Shown: positions 9,232-19,475, counted from the stretch's first letter. The stretch: DNA of 64,000 nt from Thermomonas carbonis (GCF_014396975.1 NZ_CP060719.1:3392639-3456638); one strand, 5' to 3'. Translations and numbers: made by a program. The notes: generated from the sequence alone by a model not told the origin.

Positions 9232-10688
9232 ATGTCCAGCAAGAACAGCAAGGCCCTGTTGGCCACCATCGGCGCCATGCTTGCATTGAGCGCTTGCGGC
9301 GGCGGAGCCGATCGCGTCGCGTCGCCCGGTATCGGTGCCTTCCCGCCGCCACCCCGGTAGCTCCGCCACCGCCGCCGCCGGTAACCCCGCCGCCGGCCGC
9401 CGGCCCCGCCGCGGATTGCCCGGCAGGCTTCAACAACGTCGGCATCGTGGCCAACAACACCCTGCGCAACTGCCAGTTGCCTCAGAAGGTCGTAGGCACC
9501 CTGGTGCTGCCGAATCGCGCCGGCACCGTGTATTCGGTCAGCGGCCGCGTCGATGTCGGCGACGACCAGGGCGGTGACGCCAATGCCCCGGTCGCCGGCA
9601 AGCAGAAAGGCATCCTGACCATGGAGCCAGGCGTGAAGGTGTTCGGTGCCGCGGGCCTCGACTACATCGTGGTCAACCGCGGCTCGCAGATCTTTGCCGA
9701 AGGCACCGCATCGCTCCCGATCGTGATGACCAGCAAGGCGAGCATCGAAGGCACTACCAACGTCGACTCGATCGGTCAGTGGGGTGGCTTGGTGATCCTC
9801 GGCCGCGCTCCGATCAACAACTGCCCTGGCACCACCACGCCCGGCACTGCCAACTGCGAAGCGCAGGTGGAAGGCACCAATGCGTTCTTCGGTGGCAACC
9901 AGGCGGCGGACAACAGCGGCGTGCTGAAGTACTTCCGCATCCAGCACTCGGGCTTCCAGATCCTGCCGAACAACGAGCTCAACGGAATCACCGTTGCAGG
10001 CGTAGGCAGCGGCACCACGATGGACTACGTGCAGGTCCACAACAGCTCGGATGATGGCATCGAGTGGTTCGGCGGCACGGTCAATGCCAAGCACCTGGTC
10101 CTGACCGGCAATGACGACGACAGCCTCGATACCGACAATGGCTGGAATGGCCGCGTGCAGTACGTGATCGTCAAGCAGCGCGCCGGCGGCGGCGATCGCG
10201 GCAACGAAATGAGCAACGCGGGCGGTGTCGTCCGGACTCCGGTGTCCAACCCGAAGATCGCCAACGCCACCTACATCGGACGCACCGGCGGCGGCGCCGG
10301 GATCGTGATGAACTCCGGCACCAACAGCGAGTTCTACAACACCGTGGTCACCGGCTTCGACAAGGGCTGCCTGGACGTGGATGACGCCGGCACCACGGGC
10401 AAGTTCCACTCGGTGTTCTTCTCTTGCCCGCGAGCGTTCGACGACGACGCCGACGGCGTGGCCAACATGCTGTTCATCGCCGGCACCCGCAACACGGTGA
10501 ACGGCACTTCGACCCTGGTGAATACCTTCGTCAACGGTGCCAACGAATCAGCGGTGCAGGCCTACGGCCAGCTGAAGACGCTCAGCAGCTTCTTCGACGA
10601 GACCACCTATATCGGTGCAGTGAAGGACACCAGCGACAACTGGTGGAACGGTTGGACCTGCGGCCTGACCGCCGACAAGCCCTGCTGA
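9232..10688 (+). CDS. Large lipoprotein of unknown function, frameshifted near its N-terminus
   Basis: The start at 9232 gives MSSKNSKALLATIGAMLALSACGGG, a lipoprotein signal with lipobox LSAC. This frame stops at 9360; the remaining 440 or so residues continue one frame over, from the proline-rich linker (VAPPPPPPVTPPP) to the stop at 10688. Adding one C to CCC at 9342-9344 joins them as GIGAFPAATPVAPPPP. The mature domain is Gly/Asn/Asp-rich with repeated strand motifs (GQWGGLVILGRAPINN, FFGGNQAADNSGVLKYFRIQH), suggesting a right-handed beta-helix. It lies 118 bp before a TonB-dependent receptor in the same orientation, so it may be its surface partner. Confidence 0.75.
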
Positions 10689-10806
10689 TCCAAAGCAGCC
10701 GTGACTGCGCTTGCGTGGTCCCGGCTGCATGTTGCGCAAGCCGCGTCGAATCGTGGCTCGCGCCCGATTGAAGTCGCTGCGCCCCAATGACCCGAAGGCC
10801 GTACCC

Positions 10807-13439
10807 ATGAAGCGTCCCCTTTCCCGATCCGGCCTGTTCCTGGCGATCTCCGCCCTGCTTGCCTGCAACGCCGCGCTCGCGCAGGACCCGCAGGCTAGCC
10901 AGGCGCAGCCCCAACAGGCGCAGGACAAGGACGAACCGACCCAGCTCGATTCGGTGGTCGTCACCTCCGAATACATTCCCGAACCGCTCTTGCAGAGTTC
11001 CGCGGTGATTTCCGTCGTCACCCGCGAGGATCTTCAGCGCGGCGGAGACGACAATGCAGCCCAGGCGCTGACCCGGGTCTCCGGCCTGGCCATCGCCGAA
11101 GGCAGATACGTCTACGTGCGCGGCCTCAATGAACGCTATTCCTCCGCACAACTCAACGGCTCGCCGCTGCCCAGCCCGGAACCGCTGAAGCGCGTGGTCC
11201 CGCTCGATCTCTTCCCCAGCAACGTGCTGCAAGGCGTGGACGTGCAGAAGACCTATTCCGCGCGTTATCCCGGCGAATTCGGTGGCGGACTCATCAACCT
11301 GCAACCGGTCACCGTGCCGGAAACCCCGTTCCTCACCCTGTCGGTCGGCGGCGGCGGCAACAGCGAGACCACGTCCTTGCCGGGCCTGACCCACTACGGA
11401 TCCGACAGCGATTTCTTCGGCTATGACGACGGCACCCGCAAGGTCGACGGCGCACTGGCCGAAGCGATGGCCAGCGGCAAGCGCATCGATGCCGGCGAAT
11501 TCAGCGACAGCCAGCTGAAGTCGATCGCGCGCAGCTTCGTCAACGCCCCGCTCAACCTGCTGCAACAGACCGACGACATCGATCCCGACTTCAAGGCCGA
11601 GGGCAGCATTGGCCGTTCGGTGGAGTTCGGCGATGACGCCAAGGTCGGCTTCATCGCCGTGGCCGGACTGCGCAACTCGTGGCGCACCAAGGACGGTGTC
11701 CAGCAAGAGGGCACGGTCGAGAACGGCGCGATCGCAGTCAAGACCGATTACGATTACCTCGCCACCGAGAACAACGCCACCGTCAACGGGCTGGTGGACT
11801 TCGGCTTCGAATCCGGCAAGCACAAGGTGGGACTGACCACCATGTACGTGCACGACACCAGCAAGGAGACCCGCAGCCGTGAAGGCTACGACGACCTCGC
11901 TGGCCGAAACGTGCGCGACGACACCACCTACTGGTACGAGCGCGAACTGGTCAACACCCAGCTGAGCGGCTCGCATGGGTTCGGCGAATATGGCGAGGTG
12001 CTCCTGGAATGGCGCGCCGCGCACGCCACCGCCAGCCGCGAAGCCCCGTACGAGAAGGGCATCCGCTACGAAAAGACCGGCGAAGGCCGGTACGAGCATG
12101 ACGCCTCCCAGCAGCAGAACTACACCCGCTTCAGCAACGTCGACGACACCATCGACAGCTACGGGGCGGACCTGACCTGGACGCTGCCGACCGAACGTTC
12201 CTTCACCCTGCGCGGCGGATTCGCCATGCTGGACAACCAGCGCGACGCGATCTCACGCGAGTTCCGCTTCCTCGCCCTCAATGGGTCGCTGCCGGCGAAC
12301 GTCCGCCTGGAGCGCGTCGACTACCTGCTGTCGCACTACAACATCGACACCGGCTTGCTTACCCTGCGCGAGACCACCGGTGCCGATGGTGCTGCCGCGT
12401 ATGACGCCACGCTGGAAACCAGTGCGCTCTACGTGGAAGCCGAGTCCCAGTTGCTCGACAACCTGCGGGTGACCGCAGGCGTACGCTACGAGGACGCAAC
12501 CCAGAGCGTCAGTCCGATCGACCTGTTCGGCGACCAGCCCTTGACGGGTGCCACGCCGCTGGAGAACGACTATTTCCTGCCGGCGCTGACCGCGACCTGG
12601 ACACTCAGCGACAACATGCAGCTGCGCCTGGGCGCGTCCAAGACCATCGCCCGCCCGCAATTCCGCGAACTGGCACCGCAGCAGTACTTGGACATCGACA
12701 CAGACCGCGTGCTGATCGGCAACCCCTACCTGGTCGACAGCGAACTGCTGAATCTCGATGCGCGCTTCGAGTGGTACTTCGGCGAGGCGCAGTACTTCAC
12801 CGCCGGCGTGTTCTACAAGGATATCGACCGACCGGTGGAAACCGTGGTCAACGAGGCTGGCGCCACGGTGCAGCAGACCTTCCTCAACGCGCCGAGGGCG
12901 ACGCTGACCGGCGTGGAACTCGACTACAAGAAGCTGTACGACCTTGGCGGCTGGCTGGACGGCAACCGGCTGGTGATTGGCGTCAACTACACCTGGTCCG
13001 ATTCCGAGGTCATCGTGGAAGCGGACGATGTCACCTTCCCTCTCGGCGGCAACGGACAGCCACGCCCGGCCGCGGAACTGATCCGCGACGGCAGCCAGAT
13101 GCAGGGCAGTCCGACCACCTCACCAACCTGCAGTTCGGCATCGAGAACCCGATCAGCGGTAGCCAGGCGATCCTGCTGGTGGGTTATGGCAGCGAGCGCA
13201 TCGTGGCGCGCGGTCGCCCGGGTCAGCCGGATGTCCTGTTCAACCCGGGCACCAACGTCGATTTCGTGGCGCGCAAGGCAATGAAGTGGGGCGACACCAA
13301 GCTGACCCTCAGCTTCGAGGCCCGCAACCTGCTGGGCGAGGAGTATCACGAGTACCAGGAGGCAGGTGGCAACGTCCTCGACGTGAATCGCTACGACCTT
13401 GGCCAGAGCTATTCACTCACCCTCAGCGCCTCGTTCTGA
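10807..13439 (+). CDS. TonB-dependent outer-membrane receptor, frameshifted near its 3' end
   Basis: About 877 residues. A signal peptide (MKRPLSRSGLFLAISALLACNAALA) is followed by a Q-rich segment and a TonB box-like LDSVVVTS. The plug domain (SAVISVVTREDLQR, YVYVRGLNERYSSAQLNGSPLP) precedes a beta-barrel that ends in the C-terminal Phe of SYSLTLSASF. The frame breaks at GGG 13104-13106; adding one G joins DGSQMQG to QSDHLTNLQFG. The substrate is unknown. The gene follows the lipoprotein gene and precedes the phosphate porin, but no Pho box is seen in front of either. Confidence 0.88.
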
Positions 13440-13458
13440 CCGCGGCGTTTCGCATACC

Positions 13459-13490
13459 GGCCCGGTGGCCAATGCCACCGGGCCTCTTGT
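13459..13490 (+). terminator. Intrinsic terminator after the TonB receptor
   Basis: Perfect 11-bp stem GGCCCGGTGGC/GCCACCGGGCC (13459-13469 and 13474-13484) with loop CAAT, followed by TCTTGT. It lies 20 bases after the receptor stop codon. Confidence 0.8.
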
Positions 13491-13585
13491 GCCTGCATGG
13501 ATCTCGCGCGCTCACCGGCGGCCACGGCTTTCACGGCGATTTCAGCCGCAGCATCACGGCGTCGCCGACTGAGCCCGGACGCACG

Positions 13586-13608
13586 ACGCCCCGCACGAGG
13601 CGGGGCGT
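13586..13608 (-). terminator. Hairpin downstream of the oprO-like gene
   Basis: Perfect 9-bp stem ACGCCCCGC/GCGGGGCGT around ACGAG, 25 bases beyond the porin stop at 13633. It lacks a clear T tract on the minus strand, so it may end transcription weakly or act as a 3' stabiliser. Confidence 0.45.
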
Positions 13609-13632
13609 TGATTCACTGCCTGGCGGCGCGCA

Positions 13633-14946
13633 TCAGAACGCGAACTGCGTGCGAAGCGCGACCTGCGACGGTTCGTCGCCAGTCTTGTCGTTCTTGCCCT
13701 GCGTCCAGTTCAGCATCACCCGCATGTTGGGGTTGATGTAGTAGTTCATGCCCAGCAGCGCCGAGGTGGTTTTTGTGTCGAGAAGATCCTGGTTCTCGAT
13801 CACGTCGTAGCGCGCAACCAGTTCCCACAGGCCCTTGTCGGCCGGCACCACCGGCGAACCGAACACGCCGGTCGCGCCCTTGTAGACCTTCAGGCCGCCG
13901 TTGAGCATGAAGCTGCCCTGCACGTAGAACGCATCGACGTCCTGCGAACCGCCGTTGGCCTGGCCAAAGCTGGCACGCGCGTACTCGGACTGCACGAAGA
14001 ACGGGCCGTTGCGATAGGCCGCTTCCAGGCCAAAGGTGTCGACCTGCGAATCGTTGGCCCCGATCGCGGCGCTGGTGGTGGCCATGGTCAGCGACGGGCC
14101 GCGGCGACCCGCGTAGTTGGACACCGCGGACACGCTGGGCGTGCCCTTGTTGAGGTTCTCGTGGCTGTACGAACCGCCCAGGTGCAGGGTGTTGGTGCCG
14201 CTGTCGATCGGTGCCCAGGTGGCGCGGCCGGAGATGCCCATGCCCTCGGTGCGCGCGGTCGGGGCGCTGCGCATGTTGAACGCGCTCACGCCGAAGGTGT
14301 AGTTGCTGCCGGCCTTCAGGTAACCCACGCCCTGCTGGAACTGGCGGCCGCTGTAGATGCCGGTGGCCGATGTGCTGGGGCGCTCCATCAGCAGGATCTC
14401 GTTGGAGCTCGTCAGCTCTTCCATCGAGCGGTACGGCTTGAAGTGGCCGATGGTGACCTTGCCGCCCAGCATGTTGCGGGCGATGTACAGGTCGCGGAAG
14501 CCGTCCAGGTTGCTGCCTGCGGCGAAATCGTTCTCCATCTTGTATTCCCAACCGAACGCCTTGCCGGACAGGGTCAGGCGCGCGCGGCGGAACTCGGTGG
14601 TGTCGGTGGTCGCGGCCACGTCGCTGTCGAAGCTGTAGGCATCGAAGTGAATGCGGCCACCCAGCGAAGCCTCGAAGTTCTTGTCGGCCGAGGTGACCTT
14701 GATGCCACCCTTGGTCTCGACCTTGGCGACGTTGTTGCTGAGGTTGTCGAGCTGGGTCGCAGTGTCCAAATTGACGTCGGACTGCGCGTCGGTGCGCGAT
14801 TCGAGCTCCTGCACCTTGGCGGCCAGATCCATCAATTGCTGCTTGAGCGCGGCGATCTCCGCATCGCGCGAATCCTGCGCGGCGGCGCTGAAGCTGGTGG
14901 CGGCCAGCGCCAGGGTCACGGCGAGGGCGAGGGTCTTGCGTTGCAT
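13633..14946 (-). CDS. oprO: Phosphate/pyrophosphate-selective porin, OprO/OprP family
   Basis: A 437-residue outer-membrane porin. A signal peptide (MQRKTLALAVTLALAATSFSAAA) precedes a short coiled coil (EIAALKQQLMDLAAKVQELES) typical of trimeric OprO/P porins. A 16-strand barrel follows, with FRRARLTLSGKAFGWEYKME near its start and a terminal Phe (QVALRTQFAF). These porins let phosphate or polyphosphate cross the outer membrane. It is divergent from pstS1 and has its own Pho box on the minus strand at 15063-15080, so it should be induced by phosphate starvation with the pst genes. Confidence 0.92.
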   Translation of the reverse strand: MQRKTLALAVTLALAATSFSAAAQDSRDAEIAALKQQLMDLAAKVQELESRTDAQSDVNLDTATQLDNLSNNVAKVETKGGIKVTSADKNFEASLGGRIHFDAYSFDSDVAATTDTTEFRRARLTLSGKAFGWEYKMENDFAAGSNLDGFRDLYIARNMLGGKVTIGHFKPYRSMEELTSSNEILLMERPSTSATGIYSGRQFQQGVGYLKAGSNYTFGVSAFNMRSAPTARTEGMGISGRATWAPIDSGTNTLHLGGSYSHENLNKGTPSVSAVSNYAGRRGPSLTMATTSAAIGANDSQVDTFGLEAAYRNGPFFVQSEYARASFGQANGGSQDVDAFYVQGSFMLNGGLKVYKGATGVFGSPVVPADKGLWELVARYDVIENQDLLDTKTTSALLGMNYYINPNMRVMLNWTQGKNDKTGDEPSQVALRTQFAF

Positions 14947-15062
14947 GGTCGTGCTCCGGGAAGGAAGTGCGTTGGGGTCGGCGGCGACGGCGTGGCGACC
15001 GTTAAGGAGCCGTGAAACGGGCAAAGCCTGCGACCCGATTCTGACAATCATGTTGTTGAAAC

Positions 15063-15080
15063 ATGACAGTTCGATGAAAG
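15063..15080 (-). promoter_or_regulatory. Pho box for the oprO-like gene
   Basis: Read on the minus strand: TTTCAT within CTTTCAT, spacer CGAA, then CTGTCAT, a 7-4-7 match to the PhoB direct repeat. Ten bases further comes CATGAT (plus 15047-15052) as a plausible -10, the spacing expected for PhoB-activated promoters. Confidence 0.8.
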
Positions 15081-15124
15081 CCGGCGCTCAAGCACAGCGG
15101 GATGTCCGTGCAGCGTGAACCCAA

Positions 15125-15164
15125 GTGTCATCGAACGGTCATGTTCGCAACACGGTTCTGTCAT
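15125..15164 (+). promoter_or_regulatory. Pho boxes for pstS1
   Basis: GTGTCAT (15125-15131), spacer CGAA and CGGTCAT (15136-15142) form one 18-bp Pho box. A further half-site CTGTCAT lies at 15158-15164, in the same 11-bp phase. TGGAAT at 15175-15180 is ten bases beyond it and may be the -10. The arrangement predicts PhoB control of pstS1. Confidence 0.8.
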
Positions 15165-15223
15165 CGAACCGCAGTGGAATGCACGACTAAAGCGGCGACG
15201 CCGCCCTTACCCAGGAGTCCTGC

Positions 15224-16243
15224 GTGTCCAAGTTCCTCAAGCTGCGCGCCACCGCCCTCGTGCTGGCCACCGCCTTCGCCTTCAATGCTTCCGCCAATGA
15301 CGTCACCGGTGCCGGCGCATCGTTCGTGTATCCGGTCATGTCGAAGTGGTCGTCCGACTACGCCGGCGCCACCGGCAAGAAGGTCAACTACCAGTCGATC
15401 GGCTCCGGCGGCGGCATCGCCCAGATCAAGGCCGGGACGGTGGACTTCGGTTCGTCCGACGCCCCGCTGAAGCCGGAAGAGCTCAAGAAGTTCGGCCTGG
15501 CCCAGTTCCCGTCGGTGATCGGCGGCGTGGTGCCGGTGCTGAAGGTGCCGGGCGTGCAGTCCGGCGCGCTGAAGCTGGACGGCGAACTGCTGGCCGACAT
15601 CTTCCTGGGCAAGGTGACCAAGTGGAACGACCCGCGCATCGTCGCGCTGAACGGCGGCGTGGCCCTGCCCGACCTGAAGATCACCGTGGTGCGTCGCTCC
15701 GACAGCTCCGGCACCACCTTCAACTTCGTCAACTACCTGTCGAAGGTCAATCCGGAATGGAAGGCCAAGGTCGGCGAAGGCACCACGGTCAAGTGGCCGG
15801 TGGGCATCGGTGGCAAGGGCAACGAGGGCGTGGCCGCCTATGTCAAGCAAATCAACGGCGCGATCGGCTACGTCGAGCTGTCCTATGCGCTGCAGCAGAA
15901 GCTGACCTACAGCCGCCTGAAGAACTTGGCCGGCAACTACGTGAACCCGAGCGACGACAGCTTCTCCGCCGCCGCCGCCGCCGCCGAGTGGGGCAAGGCG
16001 CAGGACTTCTACCTGGTGATGACCAATGCACCGGGCGAGGCCAGTTGGCCGATCACCGCGACCAATTTCATCCTGATGTACAAGTCGCCGAAGAACATGG
16101 AAGGCGCGAAGAATGCCAAGGACTTCTTCAAGTGGGTGTACGCCAATGGCGACGCGCAGGCGAAGTCGCTGGACTACGTGCCGCTGCCGGACGCGCTGGT
16201 CAAGCAGGTCGAGGCCTACTGGACTGCGCAGCTGAAGTACTGA
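15224..16243 (+). CDS. pstS: Phosphate ABC transporter substrate-binding protein (first copy)
   Basis: A 339-residue periplasmic phosphate-binding protein. It starts at GTG 15224, with AGGAG six bases upstream (15213-15217), and has a signal peptide ending FNASA. The phosphate-binding stretches are GAGASFVYPVMSKW, SIGSGGGIAQIKAGTVDFG, RRSDSSGTTFNF and GGKGNEGVAAYV. It is followed by a strong terminator, so it is expressed largely as its own unit and probably in excess over the permease. It is closely related to the second copy, which is a lipoprotein. Confidence 0.95.
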   Translation: MSKFLKLRATALVLATAFAFNASANDVTGAGASFVYPVMSKWSSDYAGATGKKVNYQSIGSGGGIAQIKAGTVDFGSSDAPLKPEELKKFGLAQFPSVIGGVVPVLKVPGVQSGALKLDGELLADIFLGKVTKWNDPRIVALNGGVALPDLKITVVRRSDSSGTTFNFVNYLSKVNPEWKAKVGEGTTVKWPVGIGGKGNEGVAAYVKQINGAIGYVELSYALQQKLTYSRLKNLAGNYVNPSDDSFSAAAAAAEWGKAQDFYLVMTNAPGEASWPITATNFILMYKSPKNMEGAKNAKDFFKWVYANGDAQAKSLDYVPLPDALVKQVEAYWTAQLKY

Positions 16244-16269
16244 TCCACACCGCGCTGCTGCATGGACGA

Positions 16270-16292
16270 GCGGGCCTTCGGGCCCGCTTTTT
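16270..16292 (+). terminator. Intrinsic terminator after pstS1
   Basis: GCGGGCC-TTCG-GGCCCGC followed by TTTTT (16288-16292), 26 bases after the pstS1 stop. A UUCG tetraloop with a T tract makes this a strong terminator separating pstS1 from pstS2. Confidence 0.92.
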
Positions 16293-16329
16293 CGTGGCCC
16301 GCACCGCGTTTCTGACGAAACCCTTGACG

Positions 16330-16347
16330 CTGTCATCTACGTGTCAC
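16330..16347 (+). promoter_or_regulatory. Pho box for pstS2-pstCAB-phoU
   Basis: CTGTCAT, spacer CTAC, GTGTCAC: a near-consensus 7-4-7 PhoB site. TTTCAT at 16358-16363 lies ten bases downstream as a likely -10. A possible GTG start at 16341 inside this box is therefore rejected in favour of ATG 16398. Confidence 0.85.
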
Positions 16348-16397
16348 AAAAACATCATTTCATGTCGGCATCCGAACGATGCATCGAAGAGACCCGC

Positions 16398-17498
16398 ATG
16401 AACCGTCAACTGCCCCGCGTCGCCACCCTTGCCGCCTGCCTGATCGTGGGCTTGGCCGCCTGCAAGAACGAGTCCGCACCGGCCGCCACGGGCGATGCCG
16501 CACCGACCGCCGCAACAGCGTCCGCGGCTCCGGCTAGCGACGCGGTCGCTGCCGAGATCACCGGCGCCGGCGCGTCGTTCGTGTATCCGCTGATCTCCAA
16601 GTGGTCCGCCGACTATGCGAAGGCCACCGGCAACAAGGTCAACTACCAGTCGATTGGTTCCGGTGGCGGCATCGCCCAGATCAAGGCCGGCACCGTGGAC
16701 TTCGGCTCCTCCGACAAGCCGCTGGCACCCGAAGAACTGGCGAAGGACGGCCTGGTGCAGTTCCCGTCGACCATCGGCGGCGTGGTGCCGGTGGTGAACC
16801 TGCCCGGCATCGAGGCCGGCAAGCTGCGCCTCACCGGCGCGCTGCTCGCCGACATCTACCTTGGCAAGGTCGCGATGTGGAACGACGCCGCGATCGCCGC
16901 CGCCAATCCCGGCACGGCATTGCCGGCAGACAAGATCCACGTGGTCCGTCGCTCGGACGGTTCGGGCACCACCTACAACTTCACCAACTACCTGTCCAAG
17001 GTCAGCCCGGCATGGAAGACCGCGGTCGGCGAGGGCACTACGGTCAACTGGACCGGCCAGAGCGTGGGCGGCAAGGGCAATGAAGGCGTGTCGTCCTACG
17101 TCAAGCAGCTGAAGGGCGCGATCGGCTATGTCGAGCTGTCCTACGCGCTGCAGAACAAGATGGCGCACGCGGCGATGCAGAACGCGAGTGGCGCATGGGT
17201 GCAGCCGAATGCGCAATCGTTCGAGGCCGCCGCCGCCAGTGCCGACTGGAAGAACGCACAGGACTTCAACCTGGTGATCACCGACGCACCCGGCGCAGAC
17301 GCGTGGCCGATCGCCGCGACCAACTTCATCCTCATGCGCAAGCAGCCGCGCGACGCCGCGGATGCCAAGGCCGCGCTGGAGTTCTTCCGCTGGGCCTATG
17401 CCAACGGCACCGCGCAGGCGCAGTCGCTGGACTACGTGCCGCTGCCGGCAGAACTGGTGCAGCAGGTCGAGGCCTACTGGGCCGCGCAGCTGAAGTGA
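16398..17498 (+). CDS. pstS: Phosphate ABC transporter substrate-binding lipoprotein (second copy)
   Basis: A 366-residue paralogue of the upstream PstS. It differs in its N-terminus, MNRQLPRVATLAACLIVGLAAC, where the lipobox LAAC indicates an acylated protein, followed by an Ala/Pro/Thr-rich linker. The ligand loops are nearly the same as in copy one (GAGASFVYPLISKW, RRSDGSGTTYNF, GGKGNEGVSSYV). A tethered and a free phosphate-binding protein may divide the work between outer periplasm and permease. The gene has its own Pho box and reads toward pstC across a pair of REP-like palindromes. Confidence 0.95.
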   Translation: MNRQLPRVATLAACLIVGLAACKNESAPAATGDAAPTAATASAAPASDAVAAEITGAGASFVYPLISKWSADYAKATGNKVNYQSIGSGGGIAQIKAGTVDFGSSDKPLAPEELAKDGLVQFPSTIGGVVPVVNLPGIEAGKLRLTGALLADIYLGKVAMWNDAAIAAANPGTALPADKIHVVRRSDGSGTTYNFTNYLSKVSPAWKTAVGEGTTVNWTGQSVGGKGNEGVSSYVKQLKGAIGYVELSYALQNKMAHAAMQNASGAWVQPNAQSFEAAAASADWKNAQDFNLVITDAPGADAWPIAATNFILMRKQPRDAADAKAALEFFRWAYANGTAQAQSLDYVPLPAELVQQVEAYWAAQLK

Positions 17499-17536
17499 CG
17501 CAGCGGCGCGGACGCTCGCGTCCGCCTGTGCCCCTG

Positions 17537-17619
17537 CGTCATCCCGGCGAAGGCCGGGATCTGTTCGTAACGCATGCCAACCCCATCAGAACTGGATCCC
17601 GGCATACGCCGGGATGACG
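17537..17619. repeat. Pair of inverted REP-like palindromes inside the pst operon
   Basis: Two oppositely oriented palindromes, CGTCATCCCGGCGAAGGCCG... (17537-17562) and TGGATCCCGGCATACGCCGG... (17593-17619), fill most of the gap between pstS2 and pstC. They match the pair at 6046-6125. Hairpins here could stabilise the pstS2 message relative to pstC. Confidence 0.75.
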
Positions 17620-17629
17620 AGCGAAACAG

Positions 17630-18591
17630 ATGACCTCCATCGCCCTTCCCGTGTCGGAACGCGACATCGCCGACACGCGCAACGACAAGTTGTTTCGCTG
17701 GATGCTGGGCGCAACCGCGGTGTTCGTGCTGGTCACCCTGGCCGGTGCCGCGCTGTCGATGCTGTGGGGTGGCCGCAGCGTGCTGGCCAGCGAAGGCCTG
17801 AGTTTCTTCTTCAGCAGCGACTGGAACCCGGTCGAGAACAAGTACGGCGCTCTGGTACCGATCTACGGCACCGTGGTCACCGCCTTGATCGCGATGCTGA
17901 TCGCGGTGCCGGTGAGCTTCGGCATCGCGTTCTTCCTGACCGAGGTCGCGCCGCGCTGGATGCGTTCGTCGGTCGGCACGGCGATCGAACTGCTGGCCGG
18001 CATCCCCTCGATCATCTACGGCATGTGGGGCTTCTTCGTGCTGATGCCGGTGATGCGCGAACACATGATTCCCTGGCTCGACGAAAACGTCGGGCCGATC
18101 CCGCTGATCGGCGCACTGTTCCGTGGCCCGCCGATCGGTGCGGGCATGCTCACCTCCGGCATCGTGCTGTCGATCATGGTGATCCCGTTCATCTCCTCGG
18201 TGATGCGCGAGGTATTCCTGACCGTGCCGTCGCGACTCAAGGAATCGGCCTACGCGCTCGGCGCGACCAAGTGGAAGTGAGCTGGGACATCGTCCTGCCC
18301 TACACGCGGTCGGCGGTCATCGGCGGTGTATTCCTCGGCCTTGGCCGCGCCTTGGGTGAAACCATGGCGGTCGCGTTCGTGATCGGCAACAGCGTCAACT
18401 TCACCACCTCGCTGCTGGAGCCGTCGACCACCATCGCGGCATTGATCGCCAACGACTTCGGCGAAGCGACCGAGGAGTACCGCGCGGCCCTGCTGCTGCT
18501 CGGCTTCGTGCTGTTCATCGTCACCTTCGTGGTGCTGGCGATCGCCCGCCTGATGCTGGCAAACCTGTCCCGCAAGGAGGGCAACCGGTGA
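17630..18591 (+). CDS. pstC: Phosphate ABC transporter permease PstC, frameshifted in this sequence
   Basis: About 320 residues, an inner-membrane permease. The first frame runs from ATG 17630 to ALGATKW; the second resumes with EVSWDIVLPYTRSAVIGG, covering the EAA-type loop, through four more membrane segments to the stop at 18591. Adding one G at 18273-18274 restores ALGATKWEVSWDIVLP, the conserved contact loop with PstB. All expected transmembrane segments are present and the rest of the operon is intact, so a consensus error is likely. Its TGA overlaps the pstA GTG. Confidence 0.9.
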
Positions 18592-19475
18592 GCACGCCCA
18601 CTCTCTCCGCGCATGACCAGGCCGCCGCAAAGTTGTATCGCCGTCGTCGCCTGACCAACATCATCGCGATCGGCCTGGCCTGCGCCGCCGCGATCTTCGG
18701 CCTGGCCTTCCTCGGCTGGATCCTGTGGACGCTGTTGTCAAAGGGGCTCGCCCATCTCAGCCTCTCGCTGTTCACCCAGGACCAGCCGCCGCCGCTGGAA
18801 GCCGGTGGCCTGCGCAACGCCATCGTAGGCAGCCTGATGATGTGCGGCATGGGCGTGGCGATCGGCACCCCGCTGGGCATCGCCGCCGGCACGTGGCTGG
18901 CCGAAGTCGGCAATCACCGCAAGCTCGGCACGGTGGTGCGCTTCGTCAACGACATCCTGCTGTCGGCGCCGTCGATCGTGCTCGGCCTGTTCGTGTACGC
19001 GGCATTCGTGATGCAGACCGGCGGCAACTTCTCCGCCATCGGCGGCGCGCTGGCGCTGGCCTTCATCGTGCTGCCGGTGGTGGTGCGCACCACCGACGAA
19101 ATGCTGCGCCTGGTGCCGATCCAGATGCGCGAGGCCGCGCTCTCGCTGGGCGTGCCGCAGTGGAAGGTGACCATGCAGGTGCTGTATCGCAGTGCGCTGC
19201 CCGGCATCGTCACCGGCATCCTGCTCGCGCTCGCCCGCATTTCCGGCGAGACCGCGCCGCTGCTGTTCACCGCCTTCGGCAACGAGTTCTTCAGCCTCGA
19301 CGCCTCCGGCGCGATGAGCGCAGTGCCGCTGGTCATGTACAAGTTCGCCGGTTCCGGCTACGAGAACTGGGAACACCTGGCCTGGGCCGGCGCGTTGCTG
19401 GTGACGCTGTTCGTGCTCGCGGTAAGCCTGGTCGCGCGCACGCTGCTGCTGCGCAACAAGATTTCCAATGACTGA
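18588..19475 (+). CDS. pstA: Phosphate ABC transporter permease PstA
   Basis: A 295-residue inner-membrane permease with six predicted membrane segments. The start is GTG 18588, overlapping the pstC stop (GTGA). The EAA loop is visible as [31 protein letters not shown] in the middle of the protein. It pairs with PstC to form the high-affinity phosphate channel. Its stop lies inside the pstB start region (8-bp overlap), so translation of the two is coupled. Confidence 0.95.
   Translation: MSTPTLSAHDQAAAKLYRRRRLTNIIAIGLACAAAIFGLAFLGWILWTLLSKGLAHLSLSLFTQDQPPPLEAGGLRNAIVGSLMMCGMGVAIGTPLGIAAGTWLAEVGNHRKLGTVVRFVNDILLSAPSIVLGLFVYAAFVMQTGGNFSAIGGALALAFIVLPVVVRTTDEMLRLVPIQMREAALSLGVPQWKVTMQVLYRSALPGIVTGILLALARISGETAPLLFTAFGNEFFSLDASGAMSAVPLVMYKFAGSGYENWEHLAWAGALLVTLFVLAVSLVARTLLLRNKISND

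Noticed and set aside
10582..12099. Minus-strand open frame of about 500 codons
   Set aside because: Antisense to the TonB receptor; the codon pattern is the mirror of the real gene and no domain is visible.
17630..18591. Programmed frameshift in pstC
   Set aside because: No slippery heptamer, pseudoknot or early release product is apparent, and the same one-base loss occurs in other unrelated genes.
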